A stretch of DNA of 64,000 nt from Thermomonas beijingensis (GCF_020034655.1 NZ_JAIQDJ010000002.1:1-64000); one strand, 5' to 3'. Positions 8,120 to 19,515 are shown, counted from the stretch's first letter. Notes: generated by a model not told the origin, from the letters alone. Made by a program: numbers and translations.

Positions 8120-9535
8120 TCACTTCTGCGCCGTCTCCGGCGCTTTCAGCGCGCTACCGAAATCCCCCTCGGCATCGGCGGCCAGGTAGGCAAACGCGAC
8201 ATAGGCGGCCACGTTTTGTGCCAATTCAGCCGGGTCGATTTTGTCCAGCGTGTCGTCCGGGGTGTGGTGATAGTCGAAGTATTTGCTGGCATCTTGCGCC
8301 AGCCCGGCGCAGGCCATGCCGATGGCATTGAACGGGGAGGTATCGGGGCCGCAGCCTTCGGTGTCTTCGCGATGGGCAATGCCCAGTGGCGCGAGGACTT
8401 GCGCAATCCGTGCCACGGCCGGCTTGGCGTAATCGGGCACCTTGGCATTGAAGGCGTAGATGCGGCCAGCGCCCAGATCACTTTCTGCGCCAATCTGGTG
8501 CCGGGTGATTTGCGCCTTGTGCGCATCCGCATAGGCGCGGCCACCAAACAGGCCCTGTTCTTCATTGGCAAACGCAATCACGCGAATGCTGCGCGCCGGG
8601 CGCTGCGCTTTGGGCAATTGGCCAATCAAATGACCGGCGGCCATGCTGATGCCGACGCCGGCACCGTCATCAATCGCGCCGGTGCCAAGATCCCAGGAAT
8701 CCAGATGGCCGCCAATCACCACCACCTCATCCGGCTTGCTGCGCCCGGTGATTTCGCCGATCACGTTTTGCGAGGTGTACTCGCCATTCCAGCCGCAATC
8801 CAACGCCAGCCTCACGCGGATGCTGCCCAGTGCAGTCAGGCGCGCCAGTTGGTCGGCATCGGGCAACGACAGCGCCGCCATCGGGATCGGCGTAATGCCC
8901 GGCTGGAAGCGGCTGATCCCGGTGTGCGGATTGCGATGTGAGTCGGTGCCGGCCGAGCGCATCAGATAACCCATCGCACCGGCTTTGGCGGCGGCGGAAG
9001 GGCCTGCGCCACGCACATGCGAGCCCAGCCCATAGCCTTCTCCGGTTTGGCTGCGTGGCATGTGCACATCGACAAACGCAATTTTGCCGGCCAGCGAGCC
9101 CGGCGCTGCTTTTTCCAGCGCGTCCAGCGACTCAAAGCGCACCACCTCGGCCTCGACCGTACCGCCGGGACTGCCACCCAGGGCGGTCACCGCCAGTGCC
9201 TGCGCATGATCGCCGATGATGTGTGCCGATTCACTGCGGCGCTCCCATTTGGGGAACGTCACCGGCTCGGTCCACACCTTGTCATAACCCAATTGCTTGA
9301 ACTTGGCCTTGGCCCATTCGACTGCGCGGGCATCGGCGGGGCTGCCGGCCATGCGTGGGCCGACTTCGGTGGTCAGCGATTCGGTGACTTGCCAGCCAGT
9401 GCGGTCGGTCAGGGCGGCATCGCGCAGTTGCGCCGCTTTGGCCAGTGCCGCATCGCTGATGCGAGTGGGTTGCTTGGCAGCCAGTGGCATGGACACCAGC
9501 ACGGCGAGGGCGGCGGCAAGAACAGTGACGCGCAT
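8120..9535 (-). CDS. Secreted M28-family zinc metallopeptidase
   Basis: A 471-residue exported peptidase. The signal peptide is MRVTVLAAALAVLVSMPLAA. A PA-type insert (around VEAEVVRFESLDALEKA) precedes the M28 catalytic domain. Zinc ligands are visible in GGHLDSWDLGTGAIDDGAG and ANEEQGLFGG, with the final histidine in YFDYHHTPDDT. Family members are aminopeptidases or carboxypeptidases acting on peptides in the periplasm or outside. The start is placed at ATG 9535, eight bases after GGAG; a GTG two codons upstream would sit right on the ribosome-binding site. The gene is monocistronic and convergent with the methyltransferase gene. Confidence 0.9.
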   Translation of the reverse strand: MRVTVLAAALAVLVSMPLAAKQPTRISDAALAKAAQLRDAALTDRTGWQVTESLTTEVGPRMAGSPADARAVEWAKAKFKQLGYDKVWTEPVTFPKWERRSESAHIIGDHAQALAVTALGGSPGGTVEAEVVRFESLDALEKAAPGSLAGKIAFVDVHMPRSQTGEGYGLGSHVRGAGPSAAAKAGAMGYLMRSAGTDSHRNPHTGISRFQPGITPIPMAALSLPDADQLARLTALGSIRVRLALDCGWNGEYTSQNVIGEITGRSKPDEVVVIGGHLDSWDLGTGAIDDGAGVGISMAAGHLIGQLPKAQRPARSIRVIAFANEEQGLFGGRAYADAHKAQITRHQIGAESDLGAGRIYAFNAKVPDYAKPAVARIAQVLAPLGIAHREDTEGCGPDTSPFNAIGMACAGLAQDASKYFDYHHTPDDTLDKIDPAELAQNVAAYVAFAYLAADAEGDFGSALKAPETAQK

Positions 9536-9551
9536 CGGCACACTCCGGAAA

Positions 9552-9580
9552 CAGGAAACCCCGAGTCTAGGCCCGGGGCT
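9552..9580 (-). terminator. Putative terminator after mscL
   Basis: On the minus strand, CCCCG ... CGGGG with a ten-base loop is followed by TTTCCTGTTT. It lies between the mscL stop and the M28 peptidase start. Confidence 0.5.
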
Positions 9581-9603
9581 TGCTGGAGTTCCTGTGCCGA
9601 AAG

Positions 9604-10017
9604 TTATTTTTTCAGCGCATCGCGGATTTCACGCAGCAACAGCACATCTTCCGATGGCTCAGCGGGCGCGGCTGGCGCGGCTTCTGGTTGTTTGTGCAGC
9701 TTGTTGATGACTTTCACCACCATGAAAATGGCGAACGCGACGATCACAAATTGCAGGAGTGCGTTGATGAACTCGCCATACGCCAGCATCACGGCGGGCA
9801 CTTCCTTGCCGGCGGCATCCACGCTGGCAGCTTTCAGTACGACAGCCAATTTGGAAAAATCCACGCCGCCAATCAGCAGCCCAATTGGCGGCATGATGAC
9901 CTTATCGACCAGGGCGGTGACGATCTTGCCAAATGCACCACCGATCACCACGCCCACCGCGAGGTCGATCACGTTGCCACGCATGGCAAATTCTTTGAAT
10001 TCGGTGAGCATTCCCAT
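9604..10017 (-). CDS. mscL: Large-conductance mechanosensitive channel MscL
   Basis: A 137-residue inner-membrane channel that opens under high membrane tension to release solutes on hypo-osmotic shock. The family N terminus [28 protein letters not shown] covers the amphipathic helix and TM1. After a periplasmic loop, TM2 is [20 protein letters not shown]. The C-terminal charged bundle is preceded by an Ala/Pro-rich linker. AAGGA lies about seven bases before the ATG. Usual length for the family. Confidence 0.97.
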   Translation of the reverse strand: MGMLTEFKEFAMRGNVIDLAVGVVIGGAFGKIVTALVDKVIMPPIGLLIGGVDFSKLAVVLKAASVDAAGKEVPAVMLAYGEFINALLQFVIVAFAIFMVVKVINKLHKQPEAAPAAPAEPSEDVLLLREIRDALKK

Positions 10018-10049
10018 TTGCGATTCCTTCTGTATGTATGGATGCAGCG

Positions 10050-10775
10050 CTAGTACGCAGGCGGTGCAATCTTGCCGTGAACATTCAGCGTATCACCGAT
10101 GCGCGCATCGAATTCATCACCGGGTTGCAGTGCCGCCACGCCAGCAGGGGTGCCCATGAAGATCAGATCGCCGGCGCAGAGGGCGTAGAGTTTGGAGAGT
10201 TCGTGCAGGATCTCGGGTACATCCCAAATCAATTGATCCAAGGTGGAGGCTTGCCGGCGCACACCGTTGACATCCAGCGTGATCGGCAACGTGTCCAGCG
10301 CATCCAGCTCGGCCGCAGGCAACAGTGCACTGATCGGCGCGGAGTGATCAAAACCCTTGCCGGTATCCCACGGCAGACCCTTGGCTTTGGCTGCTGCCTG
10401 CAAATCGCGGCGGGTCAAATCCAGACCTACGCCAAAGCCGAACACCAAGCCCATGGCAGCAGTTGGCGGCAATACGCCGGGCGGCGCATCACTGCCCAGC
10501 GCCACCACCAGCTCCACTTCGTGATGCAGGTCACAGGTACCCGGCGGGTATGGCACCACACCATCGGTGACGATGGCATCGGCCGGTTTCATGAAGAATG
10601 TGGGGGTGCCGCGCTCGGCTTTGGACGCGGGCGCAATGGCACCCATTTCGCGGGCGTGGTCGGCAAAATTGCGGCCCACGCAGTAGATGCGATGCACCGG
10701 AAAACTACCCAGTTGGATGCCGCTGCGATCGCGCACCGGAACGCGCGGCGGCGCGGGTGCCGGGATCACGTCCAT
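10050..10775 (-). CDS. Fumarylacetoacetate hydrolase (FAH) family protein
   Basis: A 241-residue single-domain FAH-fold enzyme. [16 protein letters not shown] is the family's entry motif, and [12 protein letters not shown] and [12 protein letters not shown] (His and Glu metal ligands) form the active site. [13 protein letters not shown] follows near the end. Single-domain relatives include fumarylpyruvate hydrolase, acylpyruvases and oxaloacetate decarboxylases; the exact substrate cannot be assigned. The ATG at 10775 shares one base with the stop of the upstream small membrane gene (TGATG), implying translational coupling. Confidence 0.88.
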   Translation of the reverse strand: MDVIPAPAPPRVPVRDRSGIQLGSFPVHRIYCVGRNFADHAREMGAIAPASKAERGTPTFFMKPADAIVTDGVVPYPPGTCDLHHEVELVVALGSDAPPGVLPPTAAMGLVFGFGVGLDLTRRDLQAAAKAKGLPWDTGKGFDHSAPISALLPAAELDALDTLPITLDVNGVRRQASTLDQLIWDVPEILHELSKLYALCAGDLIFMGTPAGVAALQPGDEFDARIGDTLNVHGKIAPPAY

Positions 10776-11059
10776 CAGTGGGTCAGTTGCGCTTTGCCAA
10801 CCACACGGTAATCGCCGTCGATGCTGTCGGCACGCGCACGCCCCGCTACCGGCTTGCCGCGCTGCGCCCACAACCGCCACAACAGGCCAGCGGCCAACAT
10901 CGCCGCACCTACAAACAGGCCCACCACCACCAATCCTAGCAAGAGTGCAATGCCAAGCACGCCTAGTGCGATGCGCAGCAATGGGTGGCGCGGGCGACGT
11001 GGGGTGTCGAACATGACGCTGCGGAAACGGCGAAAACGGCGGTGTTGGAAGATCGGCAT
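10775..11059 (-). CDS. Small membrane protein of unknown function
   Basis: A 94-residue protein with a basic N terminus (HRRFRRFRS) and one long hydrophobic stretch (around residues 27-60, including LGVLGIALLLGLVVVGLFVGAAM), probably one or two membrane spans with the basic end in the cytoplasm. The C-terminal tail is polar. I do not recognise a named family. ATG 11059 is favoured; an internal ATG at 11014 is possible. TGATG coupling to the FAH gene supports it being real. The frame is open further upstream but that extension overlaps the divergent Rieske gene. Confidence 0.6.
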   Translation of the reverse strand: MPIFQHRRFRRFRSVMFDTPRRPRHPLLRIALGVLGIALLLGLVVVGLFVGAAMLAAGLLWRLWAQRGKPVAGRARADSIDGDYRVVGKAQLTH

Positions 11060-11096
11060 CGTGATGCAGTCCTGTGGCGATAGGTGCCATGACACA

Positions 11097-11501
11097 ATGG
11101 AGGCAAGTATCGACAGAACCGGTGGGGCAGGTGTGAGCAGTTCGTTAAACGAAGGGTCTGCGGGCACAGTGTTGGCGAATTTGCAGGACCTTGCGCCCGA
11201 CAGTGTGCATGCGCGAGAGGTTTGGATTGATGGCGAACTGGAGGCGCTGATTTTGTACCGCGATGCAGCAGGCGATGTGCAAGGTTGGTTGAATATCTGT
11301 CCACATGCCGGGCGGCGATTGGACTGGAGCCCGGGGCAGTTTTTGCGCAGCAAGCAGGGCGAATTGGTGTGCGCGGTGCATGGTGCCACCTTCGCGTTGC
11401 CGCAAGGGGCTTGCGTGGCAGGACCCTGCCGTGGCGAGAGTCTGCGCAAAGTGGCGTTGCTGTGTGAAAACGGCGAAATCCGGCTGGTTGCGGCGGCTTA
11501 A
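11097..11501 (+). CDS. Rieske [2Fe-2S] domain protein
   Basis: A protein of up to 134 residues whose core is a Rieske fold: NICPHAGRRLD gives the first Cys-x-His pair and VCAVHGATF the second. The spacing matches Rieske ferredoxin-like proteins that carry electrons to oxygenases or act as stand-alone redox proteins. The region before the core is variable. ATG 11097 is given; a GTG about 37 bases later, behind a G-rich stretch, is an alternative. Its stop codon overlaps the stop of the convergent SLC13 gene. No oxygenase partner lies nearby. Confidence 0.8.
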   Translation: MEASIDRTGGAGVSSSLNEGSAGTVLANLQDLAPDSVHAREVWIDGELEALILYRDAAGDVQGWLNICPHAGRRLDWSPGQFLRSKQGELVCAVHGATFALPQGACVAGPCRGESLRKVALLCENGEIRLVAAA

Positions 11502-13336
11502 TAAAGCAGGTTGATCATCACCACGATGATGGTGGTGTAGATCAGGGTCAGCGGGCCACCGCTGCGCCACATATCGCGTGCGGTGTAGCCAGCAGGACCA
11601 GTGATCATTGAAATCGACGGGTTCGATGCGGTGATGAAATTGTTCGACGCTGACAATGCCACGATCAAGGCAAACGCCGTGGGATTACCACCCACCGCCA
11701 GCGCCAAGTTGATCGCCAGTGGCACCATGACAATCGTTGCCCCCACATGGCTGATCACCATCGAAAACGCAGTGGTGAACAGCGCCAGTGCCAGTTCGAT
11801 CAGCCACGGCGGCATGCCCTGTGGCAATCGGTCGATGCTGTGGCCGGCCACCCATGCCGCTGCGCCACTGCTATCCATCGCCCAGCCCAAAGGGATCAGG
11901 CAGGCCATCAGGAATACAGTCTTCCAATTAATCGCGGCGTAGGCCTCGTCCATCTTCAAGACACCGGCCACCAACATGCCGGCCACGCCGGTCATCAGTG
12001 CGATCGAAGTGGGGATGCGCGAGGACAATGCCAGCAACATCGATATCGCAAAAATGGCCATGGCGATCTTGAACTTGTGTGGGCGTTGCTCGTCTTTCGG
12101 ATAGTCGGTGACCACCACAAAGTCATTGCTCTTGGCGGCGTCGGCAAGATCGCTCCAGATGCTGTGCAGCACCAGCATGTCGCCGGCGCGGATCGGGAGG
12201 TTGCGCACATCGTCGCGCAAAACCTGCTTGTCGCGGTTGATCGCCAGCAGGCTCAAGCCGTGTTGTTTGCGCAGCCGGAGTTTCGATGACGGTTGGCCGA
12301 TGAAGGTCGAATTCGGCGGCACCACCGCTTCGGAAATGCCAGCGCGGCTGGGATTGAACAAGTCAGCCAGCGCGCGCAAACGCGAAGACATGCGCAGAAA
12401 GTTTTTTTGTGCGAAATCGGAAATTGCATCACGCTGGCCCATCACGCCCAGCACGCTGCCTACCCAGATGCGGGTGTCACCGGGCGGCGCAAGCCGCGAT
12501 TCGTTGCCGGTCAACAGTGCAAGTAACAACGGCGCATCCACTTGGCTTTCGGCATCCCCCACGCTCATGCCTACCAGGGGGCTATCGGCGGTCACGGTGA
12601 GCTCGAAAATGTCGCCATCAATTCCGTAAGCACGTGCGAAATAACTCTGGGTGCGTGCTGGTGTTACCGCATCCGGGCTATCTTGCGGGAGTAGCCGGCG
12701 GCCAAAAAAATGGAAATAGAGCAGTGATGCCGCCAGCAATATCAAGCCGATGGGCAGTGGGGCAAACATTTTCAGCGGCTGCAGCGATGCTGCGCCGGAG
12801 GGCATGTTGGCATTGGCCGAAACCAATAAGTCGTTGAGCAGGATCAGCGGTGAATTGCCGACCATGGTCAAGCTGCCACCCATGATGATGGCCGCCGAAA
12901 CCGGCATCAGCAGGCGTGACAGACTGATGCCGGTACGTGCGGTCAACCGCGAGACCACCGGCAGATACAGCGCGGTGGCGGAGGTGTTTTGTATGATGGC
13001 CGAGTTCAGGCCAGCCACGGCCTGCGCCAGCAACAGTAGCCGTTGTTCCATGCCGTGCGCACGGCGCAGCAACCAGCTGGCCAAACGATTGAGTGCACCG
13101 GTGCGATCGAGGCCAGCACCCAGGATCATGGTGGCGATGACGTTCATCACCGCGTCCGAGGAAAAGCCGCCAAACAGGTCTTCAGGTGCCACCAGCCCGG
13201 TCAGCCCCAGCAGTACCAACACCACCAGTGACACCACGTCGGCGCGAATGCGTTCGAACAGGAACATCACCATGGTGAAGCACACCAAGCCCAGCACCCA
13301 TTGCATATCGGTGGTAAGGGTGAGGGTGGTGTCCAT
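11498..13336 (-). CDS. SLC13-family permease with RCK-C (TrkA-C) domains
   Basis: A 612-residue inner-membrane transporter. Hydrophobic helices at both ends enclose a cytosolic middle (about residues 200-410) with two RCK_C-like units (LTVTADSPLVGMSVGD and EAVVPPNSTFIGQPSSKL). Transport motifs IQNTSATALYLPV and NNFITASNPSISM are typical of the divalent anion/sodium symporter superfamily. Relatives move sulfate, dicarboxylates or other anions; the substrate is not predictable. ATG 13336 is chosen; a TTG four codons upstream is in frame but lacks a better ribosome-binding site. The stop overlaps that of the Rieske gene. Confidence 0.85.
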   Translation of the reverse strand: MDTTLTLTTDMQWVLGLVCFTMVMFLFERIRADVVSLVVLVLLGLTGLVAPEDLFGGFSSDAVMNVIATMILGAGLDRTGALNRLASWLLRRAHGMEQRLLLLAQAVAGLNSAIIQNTSATALYLPVVSRLTARTGISLSRLLMPVSAAIIMGGSLTMVGNSPLILLNDLLVSANANMPSGAASLQPLKMFAPLPIGLILLAASLLYFHFFGRRLLPQDSPDAVTPARTQSYFARAYGIDGDIFELTVTADSPLVGMSVGDAESQVDAPLLLALLTGNESRLAPPGDTRIWVGSVLGVMGQRDAISDFAQKNFLRMSSRLRALADLFNPSRAGISEAVVPPNSTFIGQPSSKLRLRKQHGLSLLAINRDKQVLRDDVRNLPIRAGDMLVLHSIWSDLADAAKSNDFVVVTDYPKDEQRPHKFKIAMAIFAISMLLALSSRIPTSIALMTGVAGMLVAGVLKMDEAYAAINWKTVFLMACLIPLGWAMDSSGAAAWVAGHSIDRLPQGMPPWLIELALALFTTAFSMVISHVGATIVMVPLAINLALAVGGNPTAFALIVALSASNNFITASNPSISMITGPAGYTARDMWRSGGPLTLIYTTIIVVMINLLY

Positions 13337-13375
13337 CCGTCCGTTCAATGTCCTGATGAGTTGTGGCGCAGTGTC

Positions 13376-14110
13376 TCAATAACGGGTGTACAGCAAATCC
13401 CAGACGCCGTGGCCAAGGTTCTGGCCGCGAGTTTCAAAATGCGTCTGCGGCCGCCACGATGGGCGAGCCACATGGCCACGCGGGCCGGCCGTGTTGGAAA
13501 GCCCTGCGGTGGCCTCCAGTACGTCCCACATGTGCTCGGCATAGTCCTGCCAGTCGGTGGCAAGGTGCAAGCGGCCAGCGCTGGCCAGCTTGCGCACCAG
13601 CAGGGCGGCGAACGCATCGTTGATCAGTCGCCGCTTGTGGTGGCGCTTTTTGTGCCAAGGGTCGGGGAAGTAGATGCGCACCTCATCCAGCGTGCCATCG
13701 GCGATCTCGTGTTGCAGCACTTCCACCGCATCGTGGTGGTACAGACGCACATTGCCCGTATTGTCTTCCGCCAGTGCATTGAGCAGCCGCCCCACCCCCG
13801 GGGCGTGCACTTCGATGCCAATATGGTCGCGTGCGGGATCGTGCCGGGCGGAATAGCGCAAGGCTTGCCCATTGCCGAAGCCGATTTCCAGAATGCGCTT
13901 GGCGCTGCGCCCGAAGGCAGCGTCGAAGTCGCGCAGCGTGCCGGTGTAGTCCAGCCCGAAGCGCGGCCAGAGGTCATCAAACGCACGCTGTTGTGCTTCG
14001 GTGAAGCGGCCCTGACGCAGCACGAAGCTGCGCACCTTGCGCACGCCGTCGGTGACGGTAAAGGGTTTCGGCGGGGTCTTGGCGCCGGCGCTGGAGAAGG
14101 GATCGGTCAA
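13376..14110 (-). CDS. trmB: tRNA (guanine-N7-)-methyltransferase TrmB
   Basis: A 244-residue enzyme that methylates G46 in the tRNA variable loop using S-adenosylmethionine. [12 protein letters not shown] is the SAM-binding motif, [17 protein letters not shown] is the conserved TrmB signature, and [10 protein letters not shown] lies near the end. The N terminus MTDPF is what xanthomonad TrmB proteins show, which means translation starts at a TTG (14110-14108); no in-frame ATG or GTG fits better. The C terminus [17 protein letters not shown] is also characteristic. Monocistronic, 39 bases downstream of the SLC13 start on the same strand. Confidence 0.95.
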   Translation of the reverse strand: MTDPFSSAGAKTPPKPFTVTDGVRKVRSFVLRQGRFTEAQQRAFDDLWPRFGLDYTGTLRDFDAAFGRSAKRILEIGFGNGQALRYSARHDPARDHIGIEVHAPGVGRLLNALAEDNTGNVRLYHHDAVEVLQHEIADGTLDEVRIYFPDPWHKKRHHKRRLINDAFAALLVRKLASAGRLHLATDWQDYAEHMWDVLEATAGLSNTAGPRGHVARPSWRPQTHFETRGQNLGHGVWDLLYTRY

Positions 14111-14196
14111 GGGGGCTCACGCGACAAGGACTGCAACCTGCCTATTGTCGCCGGATCTTGACAAAATGTGACGCAGCGCAGCGTGAGAGCGTTATG

Positions 14197-14208
14197 ATTT
14201 CATGAAAT
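14197..14208. promoter_or_regulatory. Perfect 12-bp palindrome upstream of the esterase autotransporter
   Basis: ATTTCATGAAAT is fully self-complementary. It overlaps the end of a TATGAT hexamer at 14193-14198 and lies about 107 bases before the esterase ATG, so it could be an operator for a dimeric regulator. No regulator is identified. Confidence 0.3.
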
Positions 14209-14314
14209 GATGCGCGCCATTCGCGGGCGTATGTCACGACGAAGCTGGCCCCGCAACCAGAGCCAGAGCTGCGACCACCTCCCCATGACTTTCCATGACT
14301 TTTCGAGGATACCC

Positions 14315-16249
14315 ATGAAAACCCTGTTGCGTAGAACCCTGCTGTCGGCTGCCCTGGCTTTGGTTGCGCTGCCCGCAATGGCGCAGAGCACGCCTGATTC
14401 GCCGTTTACCAAGACCGTATTCTTTGGTGACAGTCTGACCGATGGCGGCTTCTTCCGTCCGTTGCTGCCTGCTGCCTCGCAGTCGGTGACTGGACAGTTC
14501 ACCACCAATCCCGGTTATGTCTGGTCGCAATACATGGCCGATTACTTCCGCAGCAATGCGGATGTGGCGTGGAAGGCAACCGGTGCCACCCCCGCCAAGG
14601 CCAATGGCAATAACTGGGCCGTGGGCGGCGCGCGGATCAAAATCGATTCAGTAGGTGGCCTGGGCTATACCCCGTCGTTGGTGAGCCAGTACAACGCGTA
14701 TTTGGCGGCCGGCAATACGGTCGATCCCAATGCTCTTTATGCCATCTGGGGCGGTGCCAATGACGTGTTCCAGGCGATCACCGATTACCAAACGGCCTAT
14801 GTCACTACTCTGATGGGGGGGGGTAACCCGACCCAGGCCGATGCGGCTGGCCAAGCGGCTGCTGGCGCCACCATCAGCCCGGCAATCGCCGCGCAAATCG
14901 GGTTGATCGGTGCACTGAAAACCGCCGGCGCGCAGTACATTCTCGTGCCCACTTTGCCGGATATGGGGCTGACTCCGTCGGCCGCAGCCGGGGGTGCACA
15001 GGGCATCGCATTGGCGCATGGTCTGTCGACAAATTACAACAACGCGTTGTTCGGCGGCTTGTCCAGCGCCGGGCTGCACGTGATTCCAGTAGATACCTAT
15101 CACTTCCTGCAGGAAGTCGTGGCCAACCCGGCCGCATTTGGCTTGACCAATGTGACGGGGGTAGCGTGCTTGACCCAGCCGCCGCCGGCAGGTGCTTCGT
15201 CGTTGTTCTGCAACCCGCTATCCACCGTACCCAATGGCGCCAACACCTACCTGTTTGCCGATGGCGTGCACCCGACCTCGGGTGCGCACAAGGCGCTGGC
15301 GGATCTGGCTGTCTCGATGATCGATGGGCCGCGCCAGATCGCCGTGTTGCCACATTCGGCAGCGATGGTGGGGCGTTCACGCGCCTCCATGGTGGAGACT
15401 ACGGTCACCAGCATGGCGATGTCGAAGGGCGAGGGCATGCAATGGTGGGCTGATATCCGTGGCGATCAACAGCGCTTCAATCAATCGGCCGGATTTGATG
15501 GCTTGGGTGGTACCGGTTCATTCGGGATCGGCTGGCACACCGGGAATGTGGTGTACGGCGCATTTGCAGGTTATGGCCGGCAAAAACTCGACTTCGGGTT
15601 TGATCGCGGTGATTTCCGCCAGACCGATGCCAGTATTGGCGGGTTTGCTGGCTGGGCTGGCGACAGCGGGCTGTGGGCCAATGGCCAATTGAGCTGGACC
15701 AAGCTGAGCTACAAGGTGAACCGCCAAGTCAATTTGGGCCAAGCGGTGCGCGTGCATAGCGGCTCGCCGGACGGCACCAACCTCAGCGCGGGTGTCAGCG
15801 CCGGCTGGACCTTCAAGCACAACAAATGGCAGAGTGGCCCGGTGTTGTCCTTGCTGTGGCAGAACATCAGCGTGGACGGTTATGCCGAAAACAGCACCCA
15901 ATCCAGCGCGCTGGCGTTTGCCAAGCAAGACGGTGATTCACTGATGGGTAGCGCAGGCTGGCAGGCCAGCTACAGCATCAACGAACACTTGCAACCGTAT
16001 GCACGCGTGACTTGGAATCATGAATTCAAGGATGCTCCGGCGCAGGTGTGGGCACAGTCGCAGTCGATGGCCAATACACTGCCCTATGCAGTGCCGGGTG
16101 TGCCCTTCGATGACAGCTACGGCACCCTTGGCATCGGTCTGCGCAGCAAGCTGCTGGGGATGGATGTCACCGCCGGCAGCAACCTGAGCATCAACCAAAA
16201 GGGCGGTCACGACACCAATTTCTTCGTCACCGTGGGCGGCTCGTTCTGA
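14315..16249 (+). CDS. GDSL esterase/lipase autotransporter (EstA-like)
   Basis: A 644-residue type V secreted, surface-anchored esterase. The signal peptide is MKTLLRRTLLSAALALVALP with cleavage after AMA. The passenger (about 25-390) has the GDSL block VFFGDSLTDGG with nucleophile Ser40, the Gly/Asn oxyanion region IWGGANDV, and the catalytic Asp/His in LFADGVHPTSGAHK. The C-terminal part (about 390-644) is a beta-barrel ending VTVGGSF with a terminal aromatic residue, as in autotransporter barrels. GAGGA is placed well before ATG 14315. A run of nine G lies in the passenger-coding part. Relatives hydrolyse short- and medium-chain esters and affect motility and biofilm in pseudomonads. Confidence 0.92.
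   Translation: MKTLLRRTLLSAALALVALPAMAQSTPDSPFTKTVFFGDSLTDGGFFRPLLPAASQSVTGQFTTNPGYVWSQYMADYFRSNADVAWKATGATPAKANGNNWAVGGARIKIDSVGGLGYTPSLVSQYNAYLAAGNTVDPNALYAIWGGANDVFQAITDYQTAYVTTLMGGGNPTQADAAGQAAAGATISPAIAAQIGLIGALKTAGAQYILVPTLPDMGLTPSAAAGGAQGIALAHGLSTNYNNALFGGLSSAGLHVIPVDTYHFLQEVVANPAAFGLTNVTGVACLTQPPPAGASSLFCNPLSTVPNGANTYLFADGVHPTSGAHKALADLAVSMIDGPRQIAVLPHSAAMVGRSRASMVETTVTSMAMSKGEGMQWWADIRGDQQRFNQSAGFDGLGGTGSFGIGWHTGNVVYGAFAGYGRQKLDFGFDRGDFRQTDASIGGFAGWAGDSGLWANGQLSWTKLSYKVNRQVNLGQAVRVHSGSPDGTNLSAGVSAGWTFKHNKWQSGPVLSLLWQNISVDGYAENSTQSSALAFAKQDGDSLMGSAGWQASYSINEHLQPYARVTWNHEFKDAPAQVWAQSQSMANTLPYAVPGVPFDDSYGTLGIGLRSKLLGMDVTAGSNLSINQKGGHDTNFFVTVGGSF
14815..14823 (+). repeat. In-frame poly-G tract (9 bases) in esterase gene
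   Basis: Nine G residues around codon 167, encoding the Gly run of LMGGGNP. Slippage by one base would shift the frame and remove the barrel, so the tract is a candidate for phase switching of a surface protein. Confidence 0.6.
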
Positions 16250-16256
16250 GCAGTAC

Positions 16257-16284
16257 TGCAATGCGCGTTCACGCGCGCATTGCA
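16257..16284 (+). terminator. Hairpin after esterase gene
   Basis: A perfect 11-base stem TGCAATGCGCG/CGCGCATTGCA with a six-base loop begins eight bases after the esterase stop. The following T content is modest (TCTTCAAT). The 3' arm overlaps the proposed -35 of the tRNA promoter. Confidence 0.6.
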
Positions 16285-16309
16285 TCTTCAATGGGCAAGG
16301 TCTTAGACT
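16280..16309 (+). promoter_or_regulatory. Promoter for tRNA-Gly
   Basis: TTGCAT at 16280-16285 and TAGACT at 16304-16309 are spaced by 18 bases. A GC-rich discriminator follows, as in stringently controlled stable-RNA promoters. The tRNA starts 10 bases after the -10. Confidence 0.5.
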
Positions 16310-16319
16310 GGCGGCGCTC

Positions 16320-16393
16320 GCGGGTGTAGTTCAATGGTAGAACTGCAGCTTCCCAAGCTGCTAGCGTGGGTTCGATTCCCATCACCCGCTCCA
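16320..16393 (+). tRNA. tRNA-Gly (anticodon CCC)
   Basis: A 74-base cloverleaf: acceptor stem GCGGGTG/CACCCGC, D arm with AGTTCAATGGTAGAAC, anticodon stem GCAGC/GCTGC around the loop TTCCCAA (anticodon CCC, reading GGG), T arm GTGGG TTCGATT CCCAT, discriminator T and an encoded CCA. All stems pair. It resembles E. coli tRNA-Gly(CCC). Its own promoter and terminator frame it. Confidence 0.97.
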
Positions 16394-16402
16394 AAACGCT
16401 TA

Positions 16403-16428
16403 AACCCCTGGTTTCCAGGGGTTTTTTT
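16403..16428 (+). terminator. Rho-independent terminator after tRNA-Gly
   Basis: The stem AACCCCTGG/CCAGGGGTT with a three-base loop runs into seven T residues. A textbook terminator ten bases after the tRNA CCA end. Confidence 0.92.
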
Positions 16429-16713
16429 GTTGTCCGTGATTTATGCGGAACCGCCCTCTGGGGATCGTCCTGGGTATCGCGTCTAGTCCTGATCCGCCCC
16501 GAATCTGCTTCGGGATGCGTGATGGGCAGTTTGTTGCCTCCATTTTCAGTGGATGTGCCACGCCTAGCACACCCACTGCAGCACAGCCGGGAAGCCGAAG
16601 ATGCGGAAATCAGCAAAAAATTGAAATACCCGGGCATAATAAAAATTGAGCTGCACTGCAGCATTCGGTTGCCTGCAGAGCTTGCTAGACTGGCGCTTCG
16701 AACTGAACCGGGA
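16429..16713 (+). promoter_or_regulatory. Leader region upstream of aceE
   Basis: About 285 bases without a supported gene. A CATAAT hexamer at 16635-16640 within an A/T-rich patch is the best -10 candidate for aceE, about 85 bases before the start; its -35 is poor. The patch has 10-13 A/T bases in a row, rare in this window. I see no riboswitch or attenuator structure. Confidence 0.35.
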
Positions 16714-16725
16714 ATGGAGCGCGCA

Positions 16726-19413
<2,688 letters not shown>

Positions 19414-19471
19414 TGCATGGCAGGATTTTCTAATCGCGAGCGACTTCAAGCAGCACGATTTCGGCTGTGGG

Positions 19472-19515
19472 AACGGCATGCCAGCAAGTGCAGGTCAAGC
19501 AAGTGGCATGCCGTT
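19472..19515. terminator. Long-loop hairpin between aceE and the EAL protein gene
   Basis: A perfect 12-base stem AACGGCATGCCA/TGGCATGCCGTT separated by 20 bases lies in the 101-base convergent gap. T residues follow on both strands. The loop contains GCAAG twice. It may act as a bidirectional terminator, though the loop is long for one. Confidence 0.45.

Noticed and set aside
14158-14163. Consensus -35 TTGACA before the esterase gene
   Set aside because: No -10 at 16-18 bases; the nearest TATGAT is 29 bases away.
16366-16725. N-terminal extension of aceE reaching into the tRNA gene
   Set aside because: The extension would start inside tRNA-Gly and read through its terminator; ATG 16726 has a ribosome-binding site and gives the family N terminus.
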